Source: Pseudoneurospora amorphoporcata
Lineage: Eukaryota > Ascomycota > Sordariomycetes > Sordariales > Sordariaceae
Direction: 5' to 3'
Assembly: GCA_033297205.1 (NCBI GenBank)
Contig: MU859111.1
Span: 1 to 64,000, forward strand
Length of the DNA: 64,000 nucleotides
Part shown: positions 1 to 12,020 of the stretch, in pieces
Layout of the letters: every line of letters starts with the position of its first letter
How positions within the stretch are numbered: the stretch's first letter is position 1
Notes under the pieces: generated by a model
Database searches by the model: none
What the model saw: the letters and a program-made list of their open reading frames with translations, nothing else
Told to the model about the DNA's origin: nothing
Translations under genes and position numbers: made by a program

Positions 1-2036
1 TATGTACCTATGCCACGCCGTCGTCGCAGGCACGACTTATTATCTAGTATTGGTAGAACGTAGTCGAAAAATTCATCATCATCATCATCATCATCATTCC
101 CCAGTCCCCATTTCCCCATCGCAGTCCCTTCTCGCTGTGTGCCCCTATCACGAAACCTCACCACCCAGTTTAGCGGAAAGATTACTTGTCTAATCGCACC
201 TGCCATGTTCTGAAATGGTAAAGGCATCGGGCACCACATCAAAAGGAGGGCAGTGGAAGCGAAGGGAAGTTGCAAGCGACAGGACTGCCATCATGCACCT
301 CGCTTTTGTCTCTCTGAGACGGTTCGCGGGAGCTGTCGTCCGCTTTTTTTCTCCGCTCAAATCCGAAGTGTCTTGGCCGATTCTGTAGCAGTTCTGTCTC
401 CAAATTTGACAAGACACTTCATCATACCTTCACCCCCTTTCTTCGGCTGAACAGCAGGCCAAACCTTGCTAGCGATCCAGCCACTGGCCTTTGGGAAAGG
501 CGGGACGCACAACGCATCGCGAGGAGCTGTTGTTCGCTTTGGATCTGGTCAGCGAAAAGAAAAGAAAGGTGAAGTAAGCAGCGAAAAGCAGGCCGCAGCG
601 GGGCATTGTGCAGCCGAATGGAAACATGATGGACGATGGAACGTCAGGAAGATGTTTCCGTGGGAGTGGGTGGGACAGCGCACGGACGACGGTCGCTGTA
701 CACTAGGTAGGCACATGTAATAATAAAACCACGCTAGACCGTGGTCGGGTGGATGGCACAAGACGTGAACTTCTGGGAGCAAAGCTGCAGTCGACACCTG
801 AAAATCACTGGCATCCCCCCGGCGAGCGGCGAGCGGCGAGCGGGCTGCGCTCCGGTTCCATCCATCCAGTTCCAGCTGGAGTTTTGTCTTTCCATTATCT
901 CCATTGTTCGTCGAGTCTTCGATTCCATCGCAATTGCATCCATCCCCCTCGTATCTATCCGCCTTTCTCTTGTCCCGCCGGTCGGTTCGGTTCGGTCTTT
1001 GTGGTCTGCGCTCCCGCCGTACTGCTGCGAGACTCCCGCTGCGCTGCAATCTGCACTCTACAACATCTGCACTCGCCGTTTTCTTGGCTCCACGGTCAGA
1101 TCTTGGCTCTTTCTCCCAGCTTCCCGTCACTCTTTCCCTCAACAGCAGCCAGACAGTGCAACCAGGCAAAGAGCGCGCAGTATCTTCGAAACAGCCACGG
1201 CACCGAAAACCTAGCGAGCTTCCACTTGACTTCTCCAGCCAACCTCGAGCCCAACTTGTCGCCAATTTTCCCCTAACTTCATACCGATCAAACCCTGAAA
1301 ATCCCAGCCCAGTACTCCCCTAACGACTTGCAATCTTTCGCCGGGCTGTCCGTCCTTGCTTTTCGCCATCCGACCAAACTCTCCCCTTTTCAACAACTTT
1401 AGCAGCGGCAGCCGCAACAACAACAACCCATTTGATCCCACGGCATCCTCTCGCAAAAAAAGAAAGACGGTTGCTGTGCGGATGCCAGAGAACCCGGAGC
1501 CGAAGGGCCGCTGTAAACCCTTCGAAATGCCCGACAATGTCCATGTGTGAGTGGTCGCTCCCTCTTCCCCCTATAATTTGAAGACCCCCGAAAAGCCCCC
1601 CCCCCCTCTCTCTTCTCCGCTTCCGCTTTCCCAGCGCTTGGCGTCCGGTCGAGAGGCTATCACCTCTTGGCAAGCCAAGCCGCGCCAAGCCTGGGGAAAC
1701 GAGCACCGTCTTTCGCCGCCACGGGCGCACATCTTCAACGACTTTCGTGATACCAACACACTGTTGACGACCATCCACTGACACGTCTTATTGTTACAGC
1801 TGTCGATGAGATTCGGAATGTCGTGTACGTCGTCATCCCTCTCAATTGTGGTTTATCCGGCTCCCCCATCCCGTCCACTTTTCATTCCTGCTCAACCCAC
1901 TCCAAGTGGACCCTGCGCTGGAGCCCCCCCCCTCCCAAGTCCGGCCAAGGACAAACTCTGCCTCGTTTTCTTTGCCGCCAAGTTCGATCGCCAAGATCTC
2001 ATCTGCATCCTGAGCCAGAGCCTCATCTCGCCGCGA
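1..2036. other. Upstream flank of the RING gene, no convincing coding gene
   Basis: I see no conserved coding sequence here. An (ATC/CAT)n microsatellite lies at about 74-97 and three tandem GGCGAGC units at about 821-841. From about 880 to 1,420 the + strand is pyrimidine-rich, as fungal promoters and leaders often are. A consensus-like intron can be drawn at 1547-1799 (GTGAGT donor, CTGAC branch, TTACAG acceptor). It is followed by a 25-nt exon and another good donor (GTACGT at 1825). The RING transcript may therefore have a spliced leader starting near or before 1,480, with short upstream reading frames such as the one from the ATG at 1481. Confidence 0.4.
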
Positions 2037-2155
2037 TGGCTTCGGAAATGATGGATGGTTACGGCATCAGCTTTAGCCCCGAGATCGCGAGCTTCCCTGT
2101 GCTAGACGAAACAGCATCCGAACTGTCCTTGCTAACCTGACTCAACTTCGTGCAG

Positions 2156-3898
2156 CCTGTTACTTAGCAATCCAGCCTGGCGCGGTGGCACAACTATTTC
2201 AAACACCGTCATCAGAAATGTCACGGCTTTAACAGTACGTCTGGTACCTTGCCTTGCTGTTGTTGCGGGATCCCTCGTTGACTCGTTGCCATCAGCACAA
2301 ACTTACAGTTTCGAACCGTATCGCCGAGAACGTGACTGTTCTAGCATCAAAGTATGCAGCAACCCAGAATGGCGTCATCCAGGGTCTGCTATACGTCCCC
2401 GACCTTTCCGAGAAATACCCATGTGTGGACAACTTGACCGATTACATACCAGAGAACGCTACTCGTCGTGCCCAACTTCCGCCCACTAACATCAATCTCA
2501 TCGCGCTCGCGCCTTGGATTAACGCCCAGTGTGCCAGACACTTCATGATATCAGCTCGCAAAGACCCTGTACGAGGTTTTATCTTCTACAAACCCGACAA
2601 TTCGACTGAAAAGCCTCCCAAGGGTAGTTCGGATGAATGGGATATTGGAGATGGTGGAAAATGGAGATCCCAAGCTGGGTATCCCATCTACGCGATGTCA
2701 GGTGCCGCTGGTCAGAAAGTTATGAACCAGTTGGGCCTTTACTCGGGTAACGTGACGGAAATACCCTTTGGTGATAGAATCGCCGAAGTGTATAATCCAA
2801 GTCCGGGCGATTTTGTACGAGTATGGACCGAATTATCCGTTTCGACTGACACCGCTCTACCTGGGATATGGGTCTACATCCTGATCATCATCGGCGTTCT
2901 CCTGGGCGCTATTATAGGAACTTCGCTTCTGATGCATTTCATCCAAGCCAGGCGTCGCTCCTCTCTGCGCAGACGTGTTATTTCTGGCGAGGTCAACCTA
3001 GAACGAATGGGTATCAAGCGACTGAGGGTGCCCATGGAGCACATCGACACGTTTCCTCTCTTTACTTACCATTACGAGCCGGATAGCATCAGTGTGCCAA
3101 CCTCGCCGAGGTCTTTGCGTCCCGGTAGGCCCAGGAGAGGAAGTCGAACTCAATCAGAAACACTCACCGCCCAGTCCGTCTCTGGGTTAACCGTGGCCAT
3201 TTCGGAAAAAGCCCCTAGCACCGTTGCGACCGACTATCAGCCAGCATGCGCTATTTGCTTAGAGCCGTACCAGAACCGAGTCACAGTTATCCGAGAGCTT
3301 CCCTGCGGACACATCTTCCACACGCAATGCATCAACGAATTTCTCAGCGAAAACAGCTCGTTGTGTCCGATATGCAAAGATTGCATGCTGCCCAAAGGAT
3401 ACTGTCCCAAAATAACTAATGCGATGGTACGGCGAGAACGGGCGGTGCGACGATTACGAGATCGAATAACAGTGGAGGATTCTTGTTCGGAATACGAAAT
3501 GGTGGATCAAGGAAAGCCGATTCGGGGAGGCAAGGGTCTAAAGAGCCTACTAGGAGGAGGAAGAGGAGGTGATAATCCCAAAGCTACGGATTCAGCAACA
3601 ATTGCTACGACTCCATCCCGAATATCTACTAGGCGGGTCTCTAGTCAGCGCGCGGGGCGTACAAAGCAACAAAAACAAGCCGGAAACAGCAATAATGGTA
3701 ATGTGCAGGGTGGCATTCCTCCTGAGCTCAAGAAGAAGCGGATGCGGGAACTGGCTGGCGGCTCCGAAATCGATGACGGGGAGTCGCAAGCACCAGGCTG
3801 TAAGTTGATCACTCTCTTGTCGTGATAGCAGAGCCATTGACTGACCAACTTTCTAAACAGGGGAGAGACTACGACGAAAAGTATTCCCAGGCTTCTAG
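2156..3898 (+). CDS. PA-type transmembrane RING-H2 E3 ubiquitin ligase (N-terminal exon unresolved)
   Basis: Architecture is that of PA-TM-RING ubiquitin ligases of the endosome/vacuole or secretory membranes. A lumenal region with many N-glycosylation sequons resembles a protease-associated domain. A single membrane span follows (GIWVYILIIIGVLLGAIIG, about 2860-2930), then an arginine-rich stop-transfer and cytosolic tail. The RING-H2 finger at about 3247-3384 reads CAIC, then PCGHIFHTQC, then CPIC. Introns inferred: 2235-2295 (phase 0, GTACGT/CATCAG) and 3800-3860 (GTAAGT/AACAG); the last exon ends in ...RKVFPGF with stop 3896-3898. The exon at 2156-2234 is open only if entered in phase 2, and no upstream exon fits cleanly. 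The true start and signal peptide, perhaps at the ATG at 2037 or in a spliced leader, are therefore unknown. Substrates cannot be inferred. Confidence 0.75.
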
Positions 3899-5332
3899 GT
3901 ACAGCCGATGGATATATCGGCTTCGTTACGCACTCGTCGGACGGGTAACAAGATTTCTTTAGAGGACGTGGAGAAACGAACCGGCAGGTGGCATAACTTA
4001 CATCCACCTCCAGTTCTTGGAAAGAGAGGAACGAGCATGGTATAGGCGATATGGACATGATACCCCTTTTCGCATGTTTTGGCAGATTCACACATTGGTG
4101 ATGGGCATAGAGAAGAGCATTTGTACGGGTTTGGTTTCGGCGTTATAATCATTTTGTGGCATTTTGTGTATAGAGACTATCTACCTCCGTAGGAGGATAT
4201 GGACTGAGAAGTGTTCTGAGAAGACCTTGTGGTACAACCTGATGAGGCCAAAACTGACAATATGATGTTGCACATCTTGAAGAGATTGTTGGCACAACAC
4301 AGAGTTGTGGGCTGGCGCCCCAAAGGGTCAGATAAAGGGACTAAGATACTGAAAGCGAAAGAGGAAGCCAATCAACACGGGTAGCTGGGTGGGGGTTCTT
4401 ATGTACGATGACAGGAAGTACAGATGGGATGGAAGACCAAAGACTAGATGAAAACCCGAAGATCTGACACATGCTAACATGTACCACAATACGAGGCAGT
4501 TTGAACATGGAACGCCAAACATTATCGGGGGTAGTTGCTGGTGAACTAAATACTGGACATAATTAACTAAATACAGAAAGGGATAATGCGTTCTATGTAG
4601 GGGGTATCAATGACGCTGGAATACTGGAATCTGCCGCCTCCTGTCCTCCTCCTCCTTCTCCTCCGTGGCCCCTACTACTCTCTTCTCCCGCTTCCTTTCA
4701 TAGCCCATGTTCACGGTCCATCCTTTCGTCCATCCGATCATTCATATTCCTTCCGCCCATTGCTTTGATATTTCTTTTCCACTAGCCAGTTGTGTGAATA
4801 ACATCCTTTATCCTATCATCCGCAACCTGCTTCTCTTGGTCACTCCTTCCCCCTGTGTAAATGCAACGCAGCCTCCTTACCCCTCTTTCCAAATTGCGAA
4901 AAAAAAAAAAAAAAAAAAAAAAGCAAGACAATGCCCTACAAAACGCCTTTTCCTCTCCAAGGAACACGGAAAGAAGACAATTGAAGCAAAAGGAAATGTG
5001 AGCGAGTGTAGTGCCGTTCTGAGAGAAGTTATGGATCCGGCCCACCTTCTCGTTGTCGACATGAACATGAATGAGTGTCTAACCCCAACCAATGCTTTCG
5101 CTTCCTGTAAATGCATGAATGCAGGCAAAGCGGAATCAAACAGACAAGGGAAAGTAACGTAAAGAGAAGAGGTGTTATGCCCTCGCAGCTCCTGCCAGGC
5201 TTTTGTTTTCCCATCGCACCCACCCAGATGTTCGCTACCAATATTCAGCTCCCCCACCATCTAAACTCCCATTTAAACTCCGAAATGATAATAGTACGGC
5301 ACACGCGGAATAACAATCGAACAAAAGCTCTA
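3899..5332. other. Convergent 3' intergenic region
   Basis: This lies between the stop of the RING gene (+) and the stop of the membrane-protein gene (-), so it should hold both 3' untranslated regions. A 24-nt A run sits at 4899-4922. I found no reading frame with domain content; the longest frames cross the homopolymer and are lysine or phenylalanine runs. Confidence 0.5.
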
Positions 5333-6994
5333 CTAAAACCTGTTGTTCGGCATGCTACCCGCTCCCGGCACCGTCGGTCCTAGCAACCCAGCCGGAGTCT
5401 TGGGCGTAGGCGGCACGTACTTAGCGCCTCTCGCCACTGCACCCAGGTCGGCTTCCTCCATCATGGCCGTGAAGGTCGTCACTGGTCTTGTCTGGTGGTC
5501 CTGGTGAAGATCGGGGTTGAAGGGATCGTAGTCATCGGTGTTGTAGTTATTAGGGACATTGGTATTGGTATCATTGAGATAAGGGTAATTGGTGGTGGTG
5601 TTGGGAATGAATTTGGAGTAGGTGTTGTTGTTGGCGTTGGCGTTGGCATTGGCATTGGCAAGTCGCTCGGGTGTCAACGTCCGCGGGTCGGCAAAGACGT
5701 TGATGCTGATTCCGCTGTGTTCGCGCGGACTTTCTTGTCCGCTTGTTGCGCCCCATGGGGTGATGGGTGGCGTGGTGTAGCTGGGTCGACCGCCTGCTGC
5801 TGGTGGAGGCGAGTTGTTGCGACTGCTGGTGCCGGTGCCGGTGTAGGCCGATGGGCCGGGAACGTTATTGCCAGCACTAACCTTACGTCCGTAACCGCCG
5901 TAGGCTATGCTGCTGTCGTGTCCCTCAGACGGCGTCTTCGCCCGGCTGTTATTGCGGCTGTGGTAGTTTGGAGACCCGCGGGGCGGAGTGTCAAAGGGGT
6001 TGACGTTGCCTGCTACTGCTGCAAAGTCGGAGTCGGGGCGGCGGTGCGATTGGGCGGAGACCGAGCGGTTGAAGTCGGTCCTGATGGTGTCCTCGGCAAC
6101 GATAGGGTTGCTGATGATGTTGCCAAAGGAGGAAGTGGATCGGTTCAGGCGCGGTTTCTCGCCATGGCCGTGGTGGCCGTTACCGGCTCCAGCTCCTCCA
6201 GGAACCTTGCCTCTGCGCTTCAGAACGCAGAAGTAGAGGGCGGTTAGGCCGCTGATGAGAAAGACGGCAACGCCTGCAACCACGCCAGCGATGATTGCAG
6301 TGGGACTTCCTCCGCTTTTCTCCTCCGGCTCTTCGTGATCGGGCTTCCCGCTTTCCACGGGCTTTGCACCACTTGCTGCAGGCTTGCCACTTGCAGTAGG
6401 ATTTTCGGTTGCTGTTGGCTTGTCGGTTCCCGCAGGAGGCTCGGCCACAGAGAATATAGATGTGGATGTTGTCTGGGTGGGTTGAGAACCACTAGTTGGC
6501 GCTTGGGTTGCCGTCGTGGTTGCGCTTGGCGGTGGGTTGTTATTCAACTCCTGCGGTGTCTTTGACTGATCCGCATCCTTTTGACAGTGACTTCCGGTGT
6601 TGCAAGAGTAACCCCATGGACAGCATTTATCACCACACTTCCGTAAGTCGACATCCAAAACAGTGGTCTTGAGTTGTGCTCCAGGATTCTTTTCTGGATC
6701 CTGCTTGGTAATATCGCAGGAAATCGATTGTATCTGCGTGCAATCCGATCCATTTGGGCAGCAAAGAACCGCAGTATTTGCGGCCAAAGGAATGCATGTC
6801 GAGTCGGTCGGACAGCAAAAGTTATCGGGCAAACCTGCCTGGGAACACTTTGAGAAACCCTCGGCCGCACATGTTGATTCTGACTGCCGTTGGAATAGTT
6901 GGCTAGCTGGTATGGCTGAGACTGTTGTCGCGCTCAAGGCGACAACAAGCAGTAGTGAGCTCGCTTGCTGTAGTAGTCGCCGCGGCCCCGGCAT
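5333..6994 (-). CDS. Cysteine-rich, Ser/Thr-stalked single-pass membrane protein
   Basis: A 553-residue intronless frame. Residues 1-27 form a signal peptide (basic start, then LLLVVALSATTVSA). Residues 42-137 are cysteine-rich with paired CC motifs (FCCPTDSTC, LCCPNGSDC, KCCPWGYSC), a disulphide-bonded extracellular domain. Residues 140-228 are a Thr/Ser/Pro stalk likely to be O-mannosylated. One membrane span follows at about 232-258 (AIIAGVVAGVAVFLISGLTALYF), then basic residues and a roughly 290-residue low-complexity cytosolic tail. This is the layout of fungal cell-wall or surface sensors, but there is no recognisable WSC domain, so a sensor role is inference. The tail has an Ala-Asn tract from alternating GCC/AAC codons (about 5,622-5,661). 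The ATG at 6992-6994 is chosen because it leads straight into the signal peptide. Confidence 0.8.
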   Translation of the reverse strand: MPGPRRLLQQASSLLLVVALSATTVSAIPASQLFQRQSESTCAAEGFSKCSQAGLPDNFCCPTDSTCIPLAANTAVLCCPNGSDCTQIQSISCDITKQDPEKNPGAQLKTTVLDVDLRKCGDKCCPWGYSCNTGSHCQKDADQSKTPQELNNNPPPSATTTATQAPTSGSQPTQTTSTSIFSVAEPPAGTDKPTATENPTASGKPAASGAKPVESGKPDHEEPEEKSGGSPTAIIAGVVAGVAVFLISGLTALYFCVLKRRGKVPGGAGAGNGHHGHGEKPRLNRSTSSFGNIISNPIVAEDTIRTDFNRSVSAQSHRRPDSDFAAVAGNVNPFDTPPRGSPNYHSRNNSRAKTPSEGHDSSIAYGGYGRKVSAGNNVPGPSAYTGTGTSSRNNSPPPAAGGRPSYTTPPITPWGATSGQESPREHSGISINVFADPRTLTPERLANANANANANNNTYSKFIPNTTTNYPYLNDTNTNVPNNYNTDDYDPFNPDLHQDHQTRPVTTFTAMMEEADLGAVARGAKYVPPTPKTPAGLLGPTVPGAGSMPNNRF

Positions 6995-8552
6995 TGTGAA
7001 TATGGACTCGAGCAGGGCCGTGCTGAGTAGTCGAGTGGGCGAAGGATATGTCTTGGGCTATTATGTCGGCTGCAGTCGAGACGGCTCGAAAGATGGGTAG
7101 GAACTCTCACTTGTGACCGGCAACGTGGAGAAAGAGAACAAAGGCAAAGAAGAATCAGAAGACTGGAGATATCATGTGCGGACGACGACGACTTTGTTGC
7201 GCCCACAATGCGTTTGAGAGGCTTGACGAGAGGCGGATGAGAAGCCGTGACTTCAGAATAATGACAAACAAAGAAAATGACGACGACGTTGACCAGTCAA
7301 ACGACGAACGGAACAAAAATTCAAGAAAGAGAAGAGTGAGGCAAACGGGAGAGGAAGAGAGGAACCGCTTGGTTAAGGTATCTTGGGTATATCGAGAACT
7401 TTTGGGCCGGCCGTCTGGCTCATGAGCCCTCGTGTCTGTAACAGCTAGCCGTGGTTAGATGACTGAGACACATGGACAAGCAAGCATACGTTAGTTTGAT
7501 TACTGCAAAGAAAAAATTCCTCGCAGAAACAACCAAAAATGCCATCATTTGGCCCAATGGATTGGACCAGCGCAACGCTCTCCTCCAACCGCTTCTCACC
7601 CAGTTGAATGGGGTCCCTGGCGCCATCCAACATCCAAGGGACCACGGGCGCGAATGGGTGAGTCTTGGAACCGCAAAACGGCTTCCCGTCAACGGTACCA
7701 CACAGATTAGCATCTGTGGCCCTGGCTAGCTGCAACCTCGGGATGGGCATGCCATGGATGCGGGAGCCGAGCGATGGAGCAGCGACAGGGCGGCGATGGG
7801 GCCATGGTGGTCAGTCACCGTCTTGTCAGCCTGGTGTAGTCAACGGATTCAGGGCAAATTCTGAGATTGGGTGAGTGTGACCGGGCATTGCTAGGGCTTC
7901 TAGATAAGGTGTGGATCAAGGCAGTGTAAAAGGGTCTCAAAGCGTTTCGCTTCTGAGCAATTGCTTGGTTGACGTGAAGCGCCGACGACCAGGCGATGAA
8001 TGATGAGTGGGCGGATGAGTGGCAGACGGAGAACGTTGGCTTGTTTGAGGTGGTTAAAGTGAAGATGACAAGATGCAGCTTGGTTGGCCCACAATGATTT
8101 TCCCGTCCGCGCCTATGTTACGCTAACAGGGACCCACTGTTAGGTTCATCCACGGGTCACTTGATCTCCACTGAGCGTCACTGAAAATAGGGCGGCGACT
8201 AAGCCGACAAAGGCCTAGCGCCCGCCCGCCAAGCGCCGGGTGCCGACCTGATTACGGAGCGGGACCAGCTGCTATGCACGGGCCACGCGGGATTCTCGGT
8301 CCACCTGGCTAGGACGGGGTCCGGCGACACTGACTGACCTTCCCTCGATTCTACCGTCCAAACTCGACATGGCCCGGAGCATCTACGGAGCATCTAACCA
8401 TCCGACCCGGTGCCGAACTATACAACTGTCCGATGGTCACACCCGACCACATCTCCACGTTTACTCAATGTCACACGTCGATATTGGTCGATCGGATCTC
8501 GAGTCCGCTCGCTCCAAGTTTGATGTCATTCATGCCTTGAGGCCCGTTATCA
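6995..8552. other. Promoter flank of the membrane-protein gene, nothing coding recognised
   Basis: Divergent spacer between the minus-strand membrane-protein gene and the plus-strand dehydrogenase relic. The first part should hold the promoter and leader of the former. Short frames at about 7445-7750 (both strands) show no signal peptide, domain or splice support, so I do not call them. No repeat or transposon ends were seen. Confidence 0.4.
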
Positions 8553-9542
8553 TTGAAAGATGACGACTTGACTGTTCTACCAAGCCGTGAGCTAGCTATG
8601 GCGGCCGCTCGACAATGCACGTTACCAGCTGTTTTCCGATTTCATAAGGCTCACGAACCCCCAAAACACCGAACTATCACTGTCTACAAGCTCGACCTGA
8701 ACGAGCGCACCGACCCTGCCGCCGCCGTCAAGGAGCTGGCGGAGAAGCATGGTATCGACATTATCGACTTGGTCATTGCTAACGCGTCGACGGGATACAT
8801 ATGGCCTAAGGTCAGGGACGCGGAGGTGGATGATTTTAGGGCGCATATGGAGACAAACGTGTTTGGGTTTGTGGAGTTGGTGAAGGGGTTTTTGCCTGTT
8901 TTAGAGAGGACGGCCGCGAAGAAAGCTGAAAAGGGGGAGGATAAGGAGGTGGTTTGGGTTACGATTGGGAGTGGAGGGGGGTTTTTGAATGTGTTACTCT
9001 CCTCCTGGCCCGTTGATGTGTTTGGACTCAGGGGTGGGAGTGGCATTCCATCTGGGAGTAACATGAGTAGAGGGAAAATGAGCTCAGTTCCCAAAATACA
9101 TAAGTCGAAAGAGCCGATGATCGTGGTTTACTTTGCTAACTGGTATGCAACAAACCACAGAACCCTGCCGCCGCCGCCGTCCCCAACGCAGCATACGGTA
9201 TTACGAAAGCAGCCCAGCATTACTTGACCGGGAAACTGCATCATGAGAAGCCGTGGTTGACTTCCTTCTCTATTGACCCTGGGTAAGCCATTTGCCTACC
9301 TTACCACTCATTTCTAGGACTTGTGTTTCCTAACGGGATTCGATAGCTAACACAAAAGCCATCCAAACAGCTGGGCCAGAACCGACATGGGAAACGCTGG
9401 ACCACGCGCGCTGGGCATCGACGAGGCCTATGGTGACCCGGATGAAAGTGCTAAGGGCATGCTGAAGGTCTTTGACGCTGCTACGGGGAAGACGCACAGC
9501 GGGAAGATGTGGACGGCCGAAGGCGAGACTGTTTTGTTTTAA
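8553..9542 (+). pseudogene. Truncated short-chain dehydrogenase/reductase relic
   Basis: The sequence matches the C-terminal two-thirds of a classical SDR of the fungal ketoreductase type. Visible are DLVIANAS (equivalent to the NNAG strand), HMETNVFGFVELVKGFLPVL, WVTIGSGGG (catalytic Ser region), AYGITKAA (YxxxK active site) and SIDPGWARTDMGN. The model needs two introns: about 8990-9160 (weak GTGTTA donor, CCACAG acceptor) and 9283-9370 (GTAAGC/AACAG, phase 2). The stop is TAA at 9540-9542. The N-terminal Rossmann strand with TGxxxGIG is not found upstream; residues before KLDLNERTDPAAAVKEL look unrelated. Without that dinucleotide-binding motif it is unlikely to be active, so I call it a 5'-truncated relic. 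A live gene with a distant first exon remains possible. The substrate is unknown. Confidence 0.6.
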
Positions 9543-12020
9543 ACAATGTGACGGTTGAGTAGAGGCGGGGAGATGGTGGATTTCATTCGATATTTGGTCA
9601 CATACATGTGTGCCATTTCCACTGCATACACTATCAGAGTGTGGGAGTCATGAGACGATAGCTCGAGATGGTTTGGTATGAAAGCATTTCAAAGTCATAA
9701 CTCGTGACTGACTGTGATGTCCTCGTACATTGACGTCGATCGTGGAGGATTGCATATTTCTTTCTTCTCTGACTACCGGCAATACAATCGCGCTTTCGAA
9801 CTATTCGAACGACCTACCTGACTTGGCTCTCGTGTCCTTCATGGCCAACAATGTTCGATTACAGTAACCATTAGTCTAGAAGGAACAACCCAAAGAGGAC
9901 GGTAAAGGCACAACCCACAGACATAATCATCGTGGGCCAGCAAGAAACGATCTGTTTTTCCATACCGAGGCATTCAGGGATTCGTTTTGAAGATGAGTAG
10001 TGGACGATTTTCTTCTCCATTGAAGTCTCACCTCTCCTCAAGCATGTTGAAAGCTCAGAAGCAATCTCCCATATGACATTATTTCAAAAAGTCATCCAAG
10101 GCAGTCCCAGCCTAGACTAAGCGTGTTGGAGAGGTCCGTGCACCTGGCCATGGCACAGACCAGGCAGGGCACAGCCTCCCTTCAGATTTAGCCCTCCAGA
10201 CCTCTCCACACATTCTTTCCTTTAGCAACTCAATACAACCATCCATCATCTGCTTCATTTTTCGTTGCCTTGTGTGTCGCACAAAGCGGCCTCTCAATAT
10301 GGCCCCCAAAGCTGATACATATAATATCTGCAACAGCCCGCCCGTGTTTCCCCCCATAAATTCTACAAGCGCGCGCCTAGAAGCGATGGAGACCGCCGCC
10401 AAAGAGGCCTCCTGATGAGGCTCATCGGCAGTCACTCACATGACACTCCCCCAGAACTCCCTCCCATTGCATTCGTCCCCATCCTTTTCCAGAATTTCCA
10501 AAAGGTCTCACTTCTCGGTTCCTTATTCCGAAAAGTCCGGCCCTGAAACTTGGTCGCCGCCACGGCTGGATTGTTGGGAGTTGAGGCTGTGTATGTTTCG
10601 ACGTAGTATATCCCCCCCAAAACCAAAAAAAAAAAAAAAAAAAAAAAAAAAAGAAACACCCTCACCAGAGGACATAATAGAGGAAGTGTTAAGTTACGTT
10701 CGGAAAACTTTTCTGTTGAAACGAAGTTCTTGGACTTCGTCAAACGGTCCGAAGGTCACGAACGACCCCGACTAAGAAACGCAACGCAACACATCCTGCC
10801 ATCAAGGTACACACCCTCGACACCATCGACCATCATCTTCTTCAAAAACAACACCACCATCCATGTAAGCACCATGTAGCATTTGTTGCGCACCCTCTTC
10901 GCTCTCTTGTTGCAAATAAGGAGAAAATGCACGACGCAATGGTAAAGAGATACGGAAGGGTTGGAAGGAACCAGTGAGATGAACAAAAGAAGAAGGTCTC
11001 ATTCGGGCAAGAACAGAAATCGTTGTGTTTGTGTTGTGCCTGCATGCAGGGGTGGTGCAGTGGACTTTTTATGTTTTCTGGTCTTTGCTTTTTATCAGTC
11101 AGTTTGAAGATCCTGTGGCAGAAGGCGAAAGTAGCGGACTAAAACTTTCAGGCTGGCGTGCGAATCGCTTGACAGAATTGGAACTGGAAGGGTAAGGAAT
11201 TATCGCTCATTCCCACACTTCGCGTCCGGTTAAGGTAGTTTGTACAGTGAGAGTGGTATTGCTGAATACAGTAAGCTGTGATAAATGGATGGGCGATGAG
11301 ATTCGCGTCACGATAGTAACACTTACCCCAGATTGACCGAGTTCCTCCGAGCTTCTTTTCATGATCATGATCAGAGAGCATTGGACAGGCAAACACAGGA
11401 CAAAGTGCGATGAACAGCGAGTGTAGTTCTTCAACTTGATTTGCTTTGTTTGAATTCTTTCCACCTTTCCTCCTTCAGCAGGGTATAATCCTTTCCTTTC
11501 CAACCATAACAAGCCCGGCTCACGTAAGTTACATGCGTAGTTTTCCCCCTCCAAGAGTGGTATTCTTCCTTTCCGGTCAGCCATGGGTAAATGCTACCGT
11601 CCGCCCGCCATAAAAAAACTCCATGTGATATGCAAATCCAAATGCCTCCAAAAAAAAAAAAAAAAAGGAATGTATCTCTCCTAAGAGCGTAAAGAAAGAA
11701 GAAGAAAGTTGTCCAAAACGGGTGGAAAGCCATACAATGCCATTACTTAGTTGCAATCCCAGTCCAATAAGATTGCAAAGAGTGAACGCCATTGCCCTTA
11801 CCAACCCGTCCTCCTCACGTTCCCACCCGTCCATTGATCCTATCCAGTAGTGTGTCGTCGTAAAAGTTCCTTTCCTCTCTCCTGGTCTCAATTGCCTTGC
11901 GGCAACGTCTAAAGACAAACTCTTGGAGTTTTTGTGTATATAAAAAGGTGTTATGAGGAAGAAAGAAAAATGTGTTCCAGTAACCAGCCTGGAAGAAAGT
12001 GGATTTACTTTTGCTACCGC
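9543..12020. other. Convergent 3' intergenic region with homopolymer runs
   Basis: Spacer between the dehydrogenase relic (+) and the 3' end of adv-1 (-); much of the right part may be adv-1 3' untranslated region. It holds a 28-nt A run (10,625-10,652) and a 17-nt A run (11,650-11,666). The minus-strand frame at 10,112-10,435 (107 codons) has no recognisable motif and I leave it uncalled. No transposon ends were seen next to the A runs. Confidence 0.45.

Noticed and set aside
549..1265. 238-codon minus-strand frame in the left flank
   Set aside because: No signal peptide, domain or splice signals, and Arg/Ser-rich composition typical of chance frames in pyrimidine-rich DNA.
5495..6247. 250-codon plus-strand frame
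   Set aside because: Antisense shadow of the cysteine-rich membrane protein; its Val/Gly runs come from the Asn/Ala-rich codons opposite.
10112..10435. 107-codon minus-strand frame
   Set aside because: No recognisable motif and no convincing upstream exon; the frame before it translates a poly(A) tract.
10625..10652. Long A/T homopolymers (also 4,899-4,922; 11,650-11,666; 31,609-31,636; 31,907-31,924; 43,825-43,840) as retroposon tails
   Set aside because: No reverse transcriptase, tRNA-like head or target duplication is visible beside any of them; simple runs are common in fungal intergenic DNA.
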